Assembly: GCF_028747985.1 (NCBI RefSeq)
Contig: NZ_CP118108.1
Location: forward strand, 2,175,501 to 2,239,500
Reading direction: 5' to 3'
DNA length: 64,000 nucleotides
Origin: Paenibacillus urinalis
Lineage (GTDB): Bacteria; Bacillota; Bacilli; Paenibacillales; Paenibacillaceae
Below, piece by piece: positions 8,440 through 16,538 of this stretch. The notes beneath the pieces are model-generated. The model was not told the origin of the DNA. It saw only the letters and a program-made list of their open reading frames with translations, and did not search any database. The stretch's first letter is position 1. Each line of letters opens with the position of its first letter. The position numbers and the translations under genes were made by a program.

Positions 8440-9243
8440 ATGTCTTCAAATCAACGTTTGCGTTTTCAAGGGAAAACCGCATTAGTAACAGGAGCCGGTT
8501 CCGGAATCGGGAAGGCAGTTGCCATCAAGCTGGCACAGGAAGGTGCGAATGTCGCTTTATTGGATCTAATAGATAAACGTACCCATGAAGCAGAACAAGA
8601 GATTCAAGCAATGGGCATGGGAAAGGTTCGTGCCTATGATGTTGATATTTCCGATGCAGCACGTGTTGCCGATGCGATAGAGAAGACGGTAAGTGAGCTT
8701 GGCGGCATCGATATTATATTTGCCAATGCAGGAATTAACGGTGTGGTTGCGCCCATTGAGGATATTGATGTAGAGGATTGGCAGAACACCATAACGACGA
8801 ATCTCGGCGGTACATTTTTTACTGTAAAGTATGCTGTTCCCCATATGAAGAAGGATGATGGAGGAAGCATTATTATTACGAGCTCGATCAATGGTAATTA
8901 CACGTTCTCGAATATAGGGATGAGTGCATATAGTACTTCCAAAGCGGGTCAGGTAGCCTTCGCCAAAATGGCGGCACTGGAGCTGGCCAAATTTAATATT
9001 AGAGTGAACGTCATTTGCCCAGGAGCCATCTCGACAAACATTGATCAGAGTACAGAAAAGTCAGAAGAACTGAATGAAGTGTCTATTAAGATGGAGTTTC
9101 CGGATGGACGTCAGCCGCTGGCTCATGGACCAGGTAAGCCGGAGGAGGTTGCGGACTTGGTCGCATTTCTGGCATCGGATGAATCCAAGCATATTACAGG
9201 AGCACAGATTGTCATTGATGGAGCTGAGTCCCTGTTAAGCTGA
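8440..9243 (+). CDS. Short-chain dehydrogenase/reductase (SDR), 267 aa
   Basis: Classical SDR oxidoreductase using NAD(P). The Rossmann motif TGAGSGIG is near residue 17, NAG near 94, the catalytic Ser in the ITSSING strand near 148, and YSTSK near 163-167 supplies Tyr and Lys. Length is normal. The C-terminal GAQIVIDGAESL matches the usual end of the family. Asp follows the second strand (LLDL), which suggests preference for NAD. The substrate cannot be read from the sequence. It forms its own unit, with a 145-nt gap before it and a terminator after it. Confidence 0.88.
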   Translation: MSSNQRLRFQGKTALVTGAGSGIGKAVAIKLAQEGANVALLDLIDKRTHEAEQEIQAMGMGKVRAYDVDISDAARVADAIEKTVSELGGIDIIFANAGINGVVAPIEDIDVEDWQNTITTNLGGTFFTVKYAVPHMKKDDGGSIIITSSINGNYTFSNIGMSAYSTSKAGQVAFAKMAALELAKFNIRVNVICPGAISTNIDQSTEKSEELNEVSIKMEFPDGRQPLAHGPGKPEEVADLVAFLASDESKHITGAQIVIDGAESLLS

Positions 9244-9272
9244 TCATGATAAAGATAGGTATGGAGTAGACG

Positions 9273-9304
9273 ACCGTTTCCCTTGCAGGAAGCGGTTTTT
9301 TTCG
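9273..9304 (+). terminator. Rho-independent terminator after the SDR gene
   Basis: A 9-bp stem (ACCGTTTCC with GGAAGCGGT, one G-T pair), a 6-nt loop, then a run of seven T. Confidence 0.9.
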
Positions 9305-9403
9305 TTATTTTTATTAGACACGAATGTACGCGAACAAGATAGCTAGTATGCATTAGTGAGCCGTCACTTCATTATAGGTTTTGATCTGAGGGAGGTATAA
9401 CGG

Positions 9404-9781
9404 GTGAGTATATTTTCACGGATCGCTGAGCAGAAGATTGCTGAGGCGATTGAAAGAGGAGAATTGGATCATTTGCCAGGAGCAGGTAAGCCGCTTGTAA
9501 TCGAAGATCTGTCTCATATTCCTGAAGACCTTCGCGCTTCCTATAAGATACTGAAGAATTCAGGATATCTTCCGCCAGAGCTTGAACTGCAGCAGGAATG
9601 TGTCAGCCTTGAACAGATGATTCAATCATGTCAGGCTGCCGAGGATAAGGAGCAAATGATCGAGAAGCTGACCGAGAAACAAATCAAGCTCAGAATCATG
9701 TTCGAAAAAAGGGGGATAAGTCATAACCCCTCCCTCCAAGCTTATGAAGAGAAAATTCGGAGTAAGCTGGTGGATGAATAA
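9404..9781 (+). CDS. DUF1992 / DnaJ-C28-like protein, 125 aa
   Basis: The N-terminus has the DUF1992 pattern: IAEQKIAEAIERGE, then LPGAGKPL, then DLRASYKILKNSGYLPPE. This is the domain seen in DnaJ homologue subfamily C member 28 proteins. Bacterial members lack the J domain, as here, and have no established function. The C-terminal half is helical and charged. It starts at GTG 9404 behind GGGAGG. HrpB follows 50 nt later and may be co-transcribed. Confidence 0.85.
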   Translation: MSIFSRIAEQKIAEAIERGELDHLPGAGKPLVIEDLSHIPEDLRASYKILKNSGYLPPELELQQECVSLEQMIQSCQAAEDKEQMIEKLTEKQIKLRIMFEKRGISHNPSLQAYEEKIRSKLVDE

Positions 9782-9831
9782 TTGATATCTGCATTATTTA
9801 GAGATGAATATCATTGGAGAGTTGAATGTAA

Positions 9832-12339
9832 ATGCATAAGGAGCATCGTCAAGAACATCCATTACCTATCGTTCAGATCATACCTGAATTGAAGCGGACA
9901 CTAACTGATCATACGTCTGCTGTACTCATTGCTGAGCCAGGCGCAGGCAAAACTACGGTCGTCCCTCTGGAATTATATAAAGAACCTTGGCTCAGCAATA
10001 AGAAAATGATTATGCTTGAGCCCCGGCGGCTTGCTGCCAGAAATGCAGCAATTAGAATGGCGAAGGCATTAGATGAACCTGTGGGTCAAACGGTGGGGTA
10101 TCGTGTTCGCCATGATACGAAGGTAAGCCGCCATACACGGATTGAAGTTGTAACAGAAGGTGTACTGACCCGGATGCTTCAGCAGGATCAAGGGCTGGAG
10201 GATACAGCTCTGCTGATCTTCGATGAATTTCATGAACGTAATATACATGGAGATCTGTCGCTGGCGCTGGCGCTGGAGAGCAAACTGCTCCTTCGAGATG
10301 ATCTGCGGATTCTTGTCATGAGTGCAACTCTGGAGGCTGAACCTGTATCAGGACTACTCGGCGGTGCTCCAGTGATTACCTGTGAAGGCCGAACCTTCCC
10401 GGTGGAGACAAGCTACGTGCCTGTGCCCATGAACACGGAGCTTGCGATTCATATGGCTCGGATCATTCAGCAGAGCCTGGCCAAGCACGATGGGGATATC
10501 CTGGCCTTTTTGCCGGGGGCACGAGAGATTCACAAGACGGAGCGTTTGCTGCAGCAGATGAACCTGGGGAGCTCTATACATATCTGTCCTCTGTATGGTT
10601 CAATGACGGCCGGAGAACAGGATGCTGCCATCCGGCCAGCTCCGCCGGGGAAACGCAAAGTGGTCCTGGCTACGACAATAGCTGAATCCAGTCTTACCAT
10701 TGAAGGGATTACCGTTGTTGTGGACAGCGGACTGCGCAAAGAGTCCTTGTATTCATCCCGTACAGGAATGAATAGACTCGTCACACGGCCCATATCCAAA
10801 GCATCGAGCGATCAGCGTAAAGGACGTGCAGGACGAGTAAAGCCGGGAGTATGCTATCGTCTGTGGAGCCAGCTGGAGCAGGACGCCCGGCCGGAGTCAT
10901 CTCGGCCGGAAATACTGTCAGCGGATATGACTCAGCTGACGCTGGAGCTCTCGGCCTGGGGCGTGACTGACCCAGGCGAGCTAAGCTGGCTGGATGCACC
11001 GCCGCCAGCATCTTACGATGAAGCCAAGCAGCTGCTGCGCAGGCTTGGCTGTCTGAATGACCTCGGCACGATGACGAGCCGAGGTCGTGAGATCGCGGGT
11101 ATGGGAACCCACCCGCGGCTCGGCAGCATGCTGCTGCAAGCGGCAGAGCTTGGGCTGGCCGAGGAGGCCAGCCTGCTCGCTGCGCTGCTTGCAGAGGGCT
11201 CATCCCGCATGGCAGGTGCCGCGGGATGGGACGTTCGCCCGCAGCTGGCGCTAATGCGGGCACCAGGGGCGCAAGATGCGGCGAAGCATCGCATCTTGCA
11301 GGAGAGCCGGCAGCTGCTGGCCTCCCTCCCAGATCACCGGCAGAAGCCGGATGATGGGCGGGGGCTGGGCGAATACAGCTGCGGCTTGCTGCTTGCCTTT
11401 GCCTATCCGGATCGGATTGGGCAAAGACGAGAGGACGGCCGCTACTTGCTGTCCAGCGGCCGCGGGACACGTTTCCCCGGAGCAGGAGGCTTCACGGGAA
11501 ACGAAGGAGCTTACATCGTCGTAGCTGAAGCTGATGATCAAGGGGCAGACGGATTGATTCGGCTTGCAGCTCCACTGTCTATTACTGAACTCATGACATA
11601 TAAGCCTGAATGGATCCAGCTTGAGCACGAGGTGAAATGGGATTACAGAACGCAAAGTGTACGAGCCAAAAAGCTGCAGCGTCTGGATGCCCTTATATTG
11701 AAGGAGATGGCTTATCCAGACCCTCCTGAGGAGAGCGTTATATCCGCTCTGCTTGAGGGAATAAAGGCAGAGGGACTTCGTCTGCTGACCTTAAGTAAAG
11801 TGGAGCTTCAGCTTATTGAAAGGATCAAATTCATGCATCGTGCATATCCGGAGTGGCCGGAGCTTACGAATGAAACGGAGCTCGTTGATTATATGGCTGA
11901 ACGGATGGCTCCTTATCTGAGCGGAATAAGGACAGCGGGCCAGCTTCAGAAGGTATCTATCGCTTCTGTCCTCACGGACAGTCTGACCTGGGAGGAACGG
12001 CAGCTGCTGGATCGAGAAGCGCCGACTCATTTCACTGCACCCAGCGGGTCACGCGTGAAGATTGAATATAGTGGGCAGGGAGCCCCTTACATTGCGATAA
12101 GACTCCAGGAGATGTTTGGTCTCGAGCGTACACCGGCTATTGGTAACGGAAGGATTCCCTTAACGGTTCATCTGTTGTCTCCGGCACAGCGTCCGGTTCA
12201 AGTGACGAAAGATCTGGAAAGCTTTTGGCGTGAAGGGTATTTTGAAGTGAAAAAGGATCTGAAGGGCCGCTATCCGAAGCACTACTGGCCGGATAATCCG
12301 CTGGAAGCAGTGCCTACCAGCAGAGTCAGGCCCAAATAG
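9832..12339 (+). CDS. hrpB: ATP-dependent RNA helicase HrpB, 835 aa
   Basis: DEAH-box helicase of the HrpB family. Walker A is AEPGAGKTT (about residues 34-42), the box is DEFHER (about 129) in place of DEAH, motif III is SAT (about 163-165) and motif VI is QRKGRAGR (about 326-333). An HA2-like region and the HrpB-specific C-terminal domain follow, ending in the typical KDLKGRYPKHYWPDNP stretch. Length matches the family. It is cytosolic; the physiological RNA target in Firmicutes is unknown. The region 10,860-11,480 is clearly richer in G+C than the rest and opens long antisense frames, but the protein continues through it without a break. Confidence 0.95.
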   Translation: MHKEHRQEHPLPIVQIIPELKRTLTDHTSAVLIAEPGAGKTTVVPLELYKEPWLSNKKMIMLEPRRLAARNAAIRMAKALDEPVGQTVGYRVRHDTKVSRHTRIEVVTEGVLTRMLQQDQGLEDTALLIFDEFHERNIHGDLSLALALESKLLLRDDLRILVMSATLEAEPVSGLLGGAPVITCEGRTFPVETSYVPVPMNTELAIHMARIIQQSLAKHDGDILAFLPGAREIHKTERLLQQMNLGSSIHICPLYGSMTAGEQDAAIRPAPPGKRKVVLATTIAESSLTIEGITVVVDSGLRKESLYSSRTGMNRLVTRPISKASSDQRKGRAGRVKPGVCYRLWSQLEQDARPESSRPEILSADMTQLTLELSAWGVTDPGELSWLDAPPPASYDEAKQLLRRLGCLNDLGTMTSRGREIAGMGTHPRLGSMLLQAAELGLAEEASLLAALLAEGSSRMAGAAGWDVRPQLALMRAPGAQDAAKHRILQESRQLLASLPDHRQKPDDGRGLGEYSCGLLLAFAYPDRIGQRREDGRYLLSSGRGTRFPGAGGFTGNEGAYIVVAEADDQGADGLIRLAAPLSITELMTYKPEWIQLEHEVKWDYRTQSVRAKKLQRLDALILKEMAYPDPPEESVISALLEGIKAEGLRLLTLSKVELQLIERIKFMHRAYPEWPELTNETELVDYMAERMAPYLSGIRTAGQLQKVSIASVLTDSLTWEERQLLDREAPTHFTAPSGSRVKIEYSGQGAPYIAIRLQEMFGLERTPAIGNGRIPLTVHLLSPAQRPVQVTKDLESFWREGYFEVKKDLKGRYPKHYWPDNPLEAVPTSRVRPK

Positions 12340-12363
12340 GAGCATGCTGTCAATATTAGGTCT

Positions 12364-12388
12364 GTTTAGCTCTCCGAGAGAAGGGTAA
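12364..12388 (+). promoter_or_regulatory. Sigma-B-like promoter of the general stress protein gene
   Basis: GTTTAG (12364-12369), a 13-nt spacer and GGGTAA (12383-12388) are each one base from the Bacillus sigma-B consensus GTTTAA-N13-15-GGGTAT, and lie 38 nt before a general stress gene. Whether this organism has sigma-B is not visible here; a related ECF or stress sigma factor could use it. Confidence 0.55.
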
Positions 12389-12425
12389 GTAAGAAACAAG
12401 TACTTAACTCAAGGAGGAATGAACA

Positions 12426-13031
12426 ATGGCGAAGCAAAAAGTAGTTGGTGTGTTCGAGACAGATGAGGCTGCATCTCGTGCGATAGAACAGTTGATAAGT
12501 AAAGGCTACACAAATGAAGAAATTTCGGTAATTACGAGAAGTAAGGAAGATCAGAGAGCGATTGAGAGCGAGACAGGAACAAAAGCGCCTGAAGGAATTG
12601 CAGCCGGTGCTGCTACGGGCGGCGTTCTCGGCGGACTGGCTGGACTGTTTGCAGGAATCGGTGCACTTGCCATTCCAGGGATTGGTCCGATTCTAGCGGC
12701 AGGCCCTATTGCTGCGACGTTAACAGGAGCAGCCGTCGGTGCCGGAGCAGGCGGACTGGTCGGTGGTTTAGTTGGACTTGGTATTCCTGAAGATGAAGCA
12801 AAAGAATACGAGAAAAATATTGATGAAGGTAAAATTCTTGTGCTAGTTGATCAAAAATACGCGGATACGGATGTATATGGCGTATTCAGAGACAACCGTT
12901 CGTTAAATGCGGATCGTTACGATGATCGATATAATGAGCGTACAGACAATATGCCGGGTCCAGACAGAGTGCCAGAGGATCGGGTGGAGCAGGAAGCGAT
13001 GGGAACAAGAATTGATAGAACAACGCGCTAA
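12426..13031 (+). CDS. General stress protein (YflT/GSP17M-like) with glycine-zipper region, 201 aa
   Basis: The N-terminal 55 or so residues (KVVGVFETDEAASRAIEQL, then GYTNEEISVITR) are the YflT/GSP17M-type domain found in general stress proteins. The centre (about 58-125) is a Gly/Ala-rich hydrophobic stretch with repeated GGLxG units, typical of glycine-zipper membrane-associated segments. The C-terminal tail is hydrophilic, rich in Asp, Arg and Asn. AAGGAGG precedes the ATG. The candidate stress promoter at 12364 supports stress induction. It is monocistronic, closed by a strong terminator. Confidence 0.85.
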   Translation: MAKQKVVGVFETDEAASRAIEQLISKGYTNEEISVITRSKEDQRAIESETGTKAPEGIAAGAATGGVLGGLAGLFAGIGALAIPGIGPILAAGPIAATLTGAAVGAGAGGLVGGLVGLGIPEDEAKEYEKNIDEGKILVLVDQKYADTDVYGVFRDNRSLNADRYDDRYNERTDNMPGPDRVPEDRVEQEAMGTRIDRTTR

Positions 13032-13085
13032 AGTTACCGCTTCACCCATAAAAACGGATGGCATGTATCATCTGATTTACTTGGA

Positions 13086-13114
13086 AACCGCTTTGGGATC
13101 AAAGCGGTTTTTTT
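13086..13114 (+). terminator. Rho-independent terminator after the stress protein gene
   Basis: A perfect 10-bp stem (AACCGCTTTG / CAAAGCGGTT), a 4-nt loop and seven T. Confidence 0.93.
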
Positions 13115-13502
13115 GTGCTTGGATTGTCTTCGAGATCTCGCACCTCCCTGTAACCCTATAATCAACACCTGAAAAATTCATAATAACTAAGCATAAATTA
13201 AAATTCGAGCTGATTGAATCAACCAGATGTACTCAAATTCGGAGATAAATCTCAGACCGAATAAAGCAATGATAAGATCTCATTGAGATAAATAATTCAA
13301 CATATGAAAAATTCGAATTAATGGAACATTTCAACTGAACTTGGTTTCTTTAGATTTAACTTAGGTGATTTATTACGTACTTATGTCATATATTCTGTCT
13401 TAAAATGGATATATGAAAAAATAGAAGGATGTCAAGATGAAAAAAGACGTTTATAATGAGAGAAAGTTGGTTATTTGAAATAAATGAGGGGAGGACACTT
13501 GC
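13115..13502. other. AT-rich gene-free stretch upstream of the RTP homologue, with possible RTP sites
   Basis: No gene is supported in these 388 nt. The sequence is strikingly AT-rich and holds repeated short elements: TGAAAAATTC twice (about 13170 and 13306) and ATGTACTCAAATTC (13227-13240), which resembles the core of Bacillus subtilis Ter sites (ATGTACTAAAT) with one inserted base. ACGTACTTATGT (13375-13386) is a weaker likeness. These are candidate binding sites for the protein encoded next; the match is by eye and weak. Confidence 0.4.
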
Positions 13503-13865
13503 ATGGCTTTTATGATATCCCAGCGGGCGTTCATTAAACTCTACTTGATCACGATGGTAGAGCAGCATAGAGGATATGGTTATGAAATGCTTGAGGCCAT
13601 GAAGGAAGAATTTAAAGGATTTGGATATGTCCCGCCTCAGAGTGAAGTATACCGTGCGCTGCATGAGCTTGTGCAAGAAGGAGTTTTTTATCGTACGAAG
13701 CGACTGAAAGGAAATGATCCGAGAATCGATTTTCAGGAAATCGTTCTATATCATTTTACCGACGACGGAGAAGAGAAGGCGAGATTATATAAGAAGCAAG
13801 TCAAGACAGATCTGGACCGTTGTTTAGGTATGCTGAGGAAGGCAGAACAGGATAATTATAAATAA
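13503..13865 (+). CDS. Replication terminator protein (RTP) family winged-helix protein, 120 aa
   Basis: Closely resembles Bacillus subtilis RTP over its whole length (120 versus 122 residues). Shared blocks include QRAFIKLYLITMVEQ near the start, SEVYRALHELVQEG in the recognition-helix region, EIVLYHF in the wing, and the C-terminal helix LYKKQVKTDLDRC that forms the RTP dimer coiled coil. RTP dimers bind Ter DNA and block the replicative helicase with polarity. ATG 13503 has GGGGAGG 8 nt upstream. In B. subtilis, rtp lies at the terminus and represses itself. Here the gene follows an AT-rich stretch with possible sites, so autoregulation is plausible. A PadR-like transcription factor is the alternative, since the folds are related. 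Confidence 0.85.
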   Translation: MAFMISQRAFIKLYLITMVEQHRGYGYEMLEAMKEEFKGFGYVPPQSEVYRALHELVQEGVFYRTKRLKGNDPRIDFQEIVLYHFTDDGEEKARLYKKQVKTDLDRCLGMLRKAEQDNYK

Positions 13866-13910
13866 CATTTGAATAAATCACATCAGTAAGCAGGGAAGGA
13901 GAGATCATTG

Positions 13911-14915
13911 ATGAGCGAAAAAATCCGATGGGGAGTTATGAGTACTGCAAAGATAGCCAGAACAGCGGTTATTCCTGCCATACAGAACTCCAACCGGGGT
14001 GAGGTTGTAGCCATTGCCAGCCGCAATGAGAGCAGAGCAGCAGAGGTTGCTGCCGAACTGGATATTTCCAAAGCCTACGGAAGCTATGATGCTCTGCTTG
14101 CGGATGAGGAGATCGATGCTGTCTACATCTCTGTCCCGAACCATATGCATATGGAGTGGACGATCAAAGCTGCGAGAGCCGGCAAGCATGTGTTGTGTGA
14201 GAAACCAGCGGCACTGAATGAGGAGCAGGTAAGTCAGATGATCGAAATCTGTAATCAGGAGCAGGTCGTCTTTGCAGAAGCATTTATGTATAGATATCAT
14301 CCCAAGCATGCAAGGGTCAAAGAAATTATTGAGAGCGGCGAAATCGGACAGGTAAGAGCGATTCATGCCAATTTCACTTACAACAACTGCTACGATACTG
14401 AAAATGTGCGTTTCAAGAAGGAAATGGGCGGCGGCTCCTTGTATGATGTCGGTGTATATCCGATCTCAGCGGCAAGAATGTATCTCGGACAAGAACCAGA
14501 AGCGGTCACCGTTCATGCCTTATTCTCTTCAGATCATGACAATGTAGATATGATGGCTTCAGGACTTGTGGAATTTCCGGAGAAGGTTGCGCTTACTTTT
14601 GATTGCGGGATGTGGGCTTGCTCCAGAGCAGAGCTTGAAATACTGGGAACAGAGGGCAGAATCGAGCTTCCAAAGGTGTTTGGATGGGAGAACAGCGATA
14701 TTCCTCCGCAAATCATCATACATACCGATGATGTGTCGAGAGAAGAGCGAATCTCAGTATCTAACTCCTTTGTGCTTCAAGCGGATGCATTTGCTGATGC
14801 GATCTTGGATGGAACACCGCTCCCCTTCACACCAGAGGATGCACTTCTGAATATTCGGGTGGTGGAAGCCTGCATTCAGTCTGCACAGAGACGGGAACGT
14901 ATTGCGCTGCTGTGA
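13911..14915 (+). CDS. Gfo/Idh/MocA family NAD(P)-dependent oxidoreductase, 334 aa
   Basis: N-terminal Rossmann domain (residues 1-120) with the conserved EKPAA motif (about 97-101), whose Lys takes part in catalysis. The C-terminal alpha/beta substrate domain contains GGGSLYDVGVYPI near 176. Such enzymes act on sugars, inositols and sugar derivatives; the substrate is not evident. ATG 13911 is preferred over the in-frame TTG at 13908, with GGAAGGAGAG upstream. A terminator-like hairpin follows the gene. It is not close in sequence to the two relatives at 18.6 and 19.8 kb. Confidence 0.88.
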   Translation: MSEKIRWGVMSTAKIARTAVIPAIQNSNRGEVVAIASRNESRAAEVAAELDISKAYGSYDALLADEEIDAVYISVPNHMHMEWTIKAARAGKHVLCEKPAALNEEQVSQMIEICNQEQVVFAEAFMYRYHPKHARVKEIIESGEIGQVRAIHANFTYNNCYDTENVRFKKEMGGGSLYDVGVYPISAARMYLGQEPEAVTVHALFSSDHDNVDMMASGLVEFPEKVALTFDCGMWACSRAELEILGTEGRIELPKVFGWENSDIPPQIIIHTDDVSREERISVSNSFVLQADAFADAILDGTPLPFTPEDALLNIRVVEACIQSAQRRERIALL

Positions 14916-14960
14916 ATGATCCTATGATCCTAATGACTGAAGATGACAATAGCATAGAAA

Positions 14961-15018
14961 AATAACGTCTCTGTTTGGTAGCAAACGATCAAACGATCCA
15001 TAGAGGCGTTATTTTTTT
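14961..15018 (+). terminator. Rho-independent terminator after the oxidoreductase gene
   Basis: AATAACGTCTCT pairs with AGAGGCGTTATT (one G-T pair) and is followed by seven T. The long loop contains the direct repeat AAACGATC twice. Confidence 0.8.
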
Positions 15019-15024
15019 GGAATT

Positions 15025-15053
15025 TTGACCTGCTCGGAACATCACCATATAAT
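15025..15053 (+). promoter_or_regulatory. Sigma-A promoter of the ArsR-like regulator gene
   Basis: TTGACC (15025-15030), a 17-nt spacer and a perfect TATAAT (15048-15053), placed 33 nt before the ATG at 15087. Confidence 0.8.
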
Positions 15054-15086
15054 AGAATGCAACACTTATTAAAGGTGGGATCTTAA

Positions 15087-15653
15087 ATGAATAATAAAGT
15101 GCTAACTACGATGGAGGAAGTCAAAACGTACTCCGATCCTTACCGACTTCAAATATTAAACGTATTTCATAGATTGGGTAAACCAGCCACGGTAAAAGAA
15201 GTAGCAGACGAGCTGGGTGAACTGCCGGCAAAAGTTTATTATCATGTCAAGAAGCTGGAAAAGGTAGGTCTGCTCACGCTCGTGGAGACAAGAGAAATCA
15301 ATGGGATCATAGCAAAATACTATGAGGTGTTTCCCGGTGAGATCATTGTCAGCCGGGGGACGAAGGAAGATGAGCCGATGAGACAAGTTGTCGCTTCCGA
15401 GAATGCATCCCATATAACGGCTTTGTTTGAACAGAACAAGCAGAGCTTTGTTCAGCGCCTGGATGCAGGAGATCCTTCCTCCGCGCATTTGTTGAACCGT
15501 TCCATCTATGCGACCGAGGAAGAAGCCAAAGAGCTGTATGCCCAGATTGTGAAGCTGTGCGAACCCTATTTCATGAAGCGCAGAGAGAAAGGCATGAATA
15601 CTTACGAAGTGTTTGCAACGGTGGTAGAACAAATGAAAACTATGAAATCATGA
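15087..15653 (+). CDS. ArsR-like winged helix-turn-helix transcriptional regulator, 188 aa
   Basis: The first 85 residues form a winged HTH: SDPYRLQILNVFHRLGKPATVKEVADEL is helix-turn-helix lead-in, split here by description, with LPAKVYYHVKKLEKVGLL as recognition helix and following strand. About 100 residues of helical C-terminal domain follow, with no metal-binding cysteines, so this is not a classical metal sensor. It has its own strong promoter. The neighbouring minus-strand gene is convergent, so no target is suggested by context. Confidence 0.83.
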   Translation: MNNKVLTTMEEVKTYSDPYRLQILNVFHRLGKPATVKEVADELGELPAKVYYHVKKLEKVGLLTLVETREINGIIAKYYEVFPGEIIVSRGTKEDEPMRQVVASENASHITALFEQNKQSFVQRLDAGDPSSAHLLNRSIYATEEEAKELYAQIVKLCEPYFMKRREKGMNTYEVFATVVEQMKTMKS

Positions 15654-15697
15654 TCTCATCCTTTCATAGCTATGCTTTCATAATCATACATTCATAA

Positions 15698-15719
15698 CAA
15701 AAGGGCCGCTGAGCGGCCC
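15698..15719 (-). terminator. Terminator hairpin of the minus-strand YteA-like gene
   Basis: GGGCCGC-TGA-GCGGCCC is a perfect 7-bp stem. Read on the minus strand it is followed by TTTTG, so it ends the yteA-like gene; it may also slow transcription coming from the left. Confidence 0.8.
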
Positions 15720-15730
15720 CATATATAGAT

Positions 15731-16312
15731 TTATAGCTCCTCATAATCCTCTACATCCCGTTTCGTGGACGTGGCAGGAGAATCTGCTGTTCCATATTTT
15801 TTCACAGCTTCCCAGGCTTCTGCATCATCAAATTTACCAGCATTCCGTTGGCTGATCTCACCAGCCCCTCTTGGCGGTTTAGTCATCACTTGCTCCTCTA
15901 CAGGACGATATTCGTTGAGATCGCCTTGTTGCTCTTGTTCAGCATGCTCAATACAGTATGAAGTGTAGGGGATAATTTCAAGTCTCTCGTATGGAATCGG
16001 TTTGCCGCATTCCTCGCACAGCCCATAGCTCTTCTCTTGCATCTTGCCAAGGGCTTGTTCGATTTGTTCCAGCTTCTCAGACTGCTGTTCATCAATTGCC
16101 TGGTCTCTGGCTCGTTCATAGGTCTCGGTCCCGATATCAGCAGGGTGATTATCTGCGGAGGATAATTCTCCCGTAGCGTCAAGCAGAGAGTTGTCTTCTG
16201 AATTGATTCCGTCTTGATTTATTTGAAAATGAGCCTGAATGTTTTCTTTTTCTTCCAACAAACGGTTTTTTAATGTTTTTAGTTCTTCATTTGTAAGTTC
16301 AATTGTATTCAT
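15731..16312 (-). CDS. TraR/DksA-type zinc finger protein, YteA-like, 193 aa
   Basis: A helical N-terminal half with a long coiled coil, then YGLCEECGKPIPYERLEIIP and a following CIEH. This is the DksA-type zinc ribbon, but the last ligand is His (C-x2-C-x17-C-x2-H) where DksA has Cys. The C-terminal 60 residues, with QRNAGKFDDAEAWEAVKKYG, are typical of the Firmicute YteA family, which is linked to sporulating species and not well studied. The start is the ATG at 16312, with AAAGGAG upstream; the longer open frame to 16375 lacks a ribosome site. DksA proteins bind RNA polymerase through the secondary channel. Whether this one does is unknown. Confidence 0.87.
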   Translation of the reverse strand: MNTIELTNEELKTLKNRLLEEKENIQAHFQINQDGINSEDNSLLDATGELSSADNHPADIGTETYERARDQAIDEQQSEKLEQIEQALGKMQEKSYGLCEECGKPIPYERLEIIPYTSYCIEHAEQEQQGDLNEYRPVEEQVMTKPPRGAGEISQRNAGKFDDAEAWEAVKKYGTADSPATSTKRDVEDYEEL

Positions 16313-16538
16313 GTCTAGCAGCTCCTTTGTCTCATTCTTGTATGTTATTACCCTATCGAAGAACATCACAACCATTCTCGATGGAAAAGCATATATTTCG
16401 GAAATAACAGGGAAGACGCTGGATAATGAGTTAGTTATTGGTTAATGTAAGGGAAAGTTTATGCTGATTCGTTTTCATCAGGGGTCAGTTTATGATATAA
16501 AAAAATAAGGGAAATCGATTAATGGAGGTTAGTTAGAT

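Noticed and set aside
10781..11470. 229-codon open frame on the minus strand inside hrpB
   Set aside because: It lies entirely over the GC-rich part of a confident HrpB gene, has a low-complexity Ala/Arg/Pro composition and no ribosome site.
14974..15001. AAACGATC direct repeat as a binding site
   Set aside because: It lies in the loop of the terminator after the oxidoreductase gene and has no other copies nearby.
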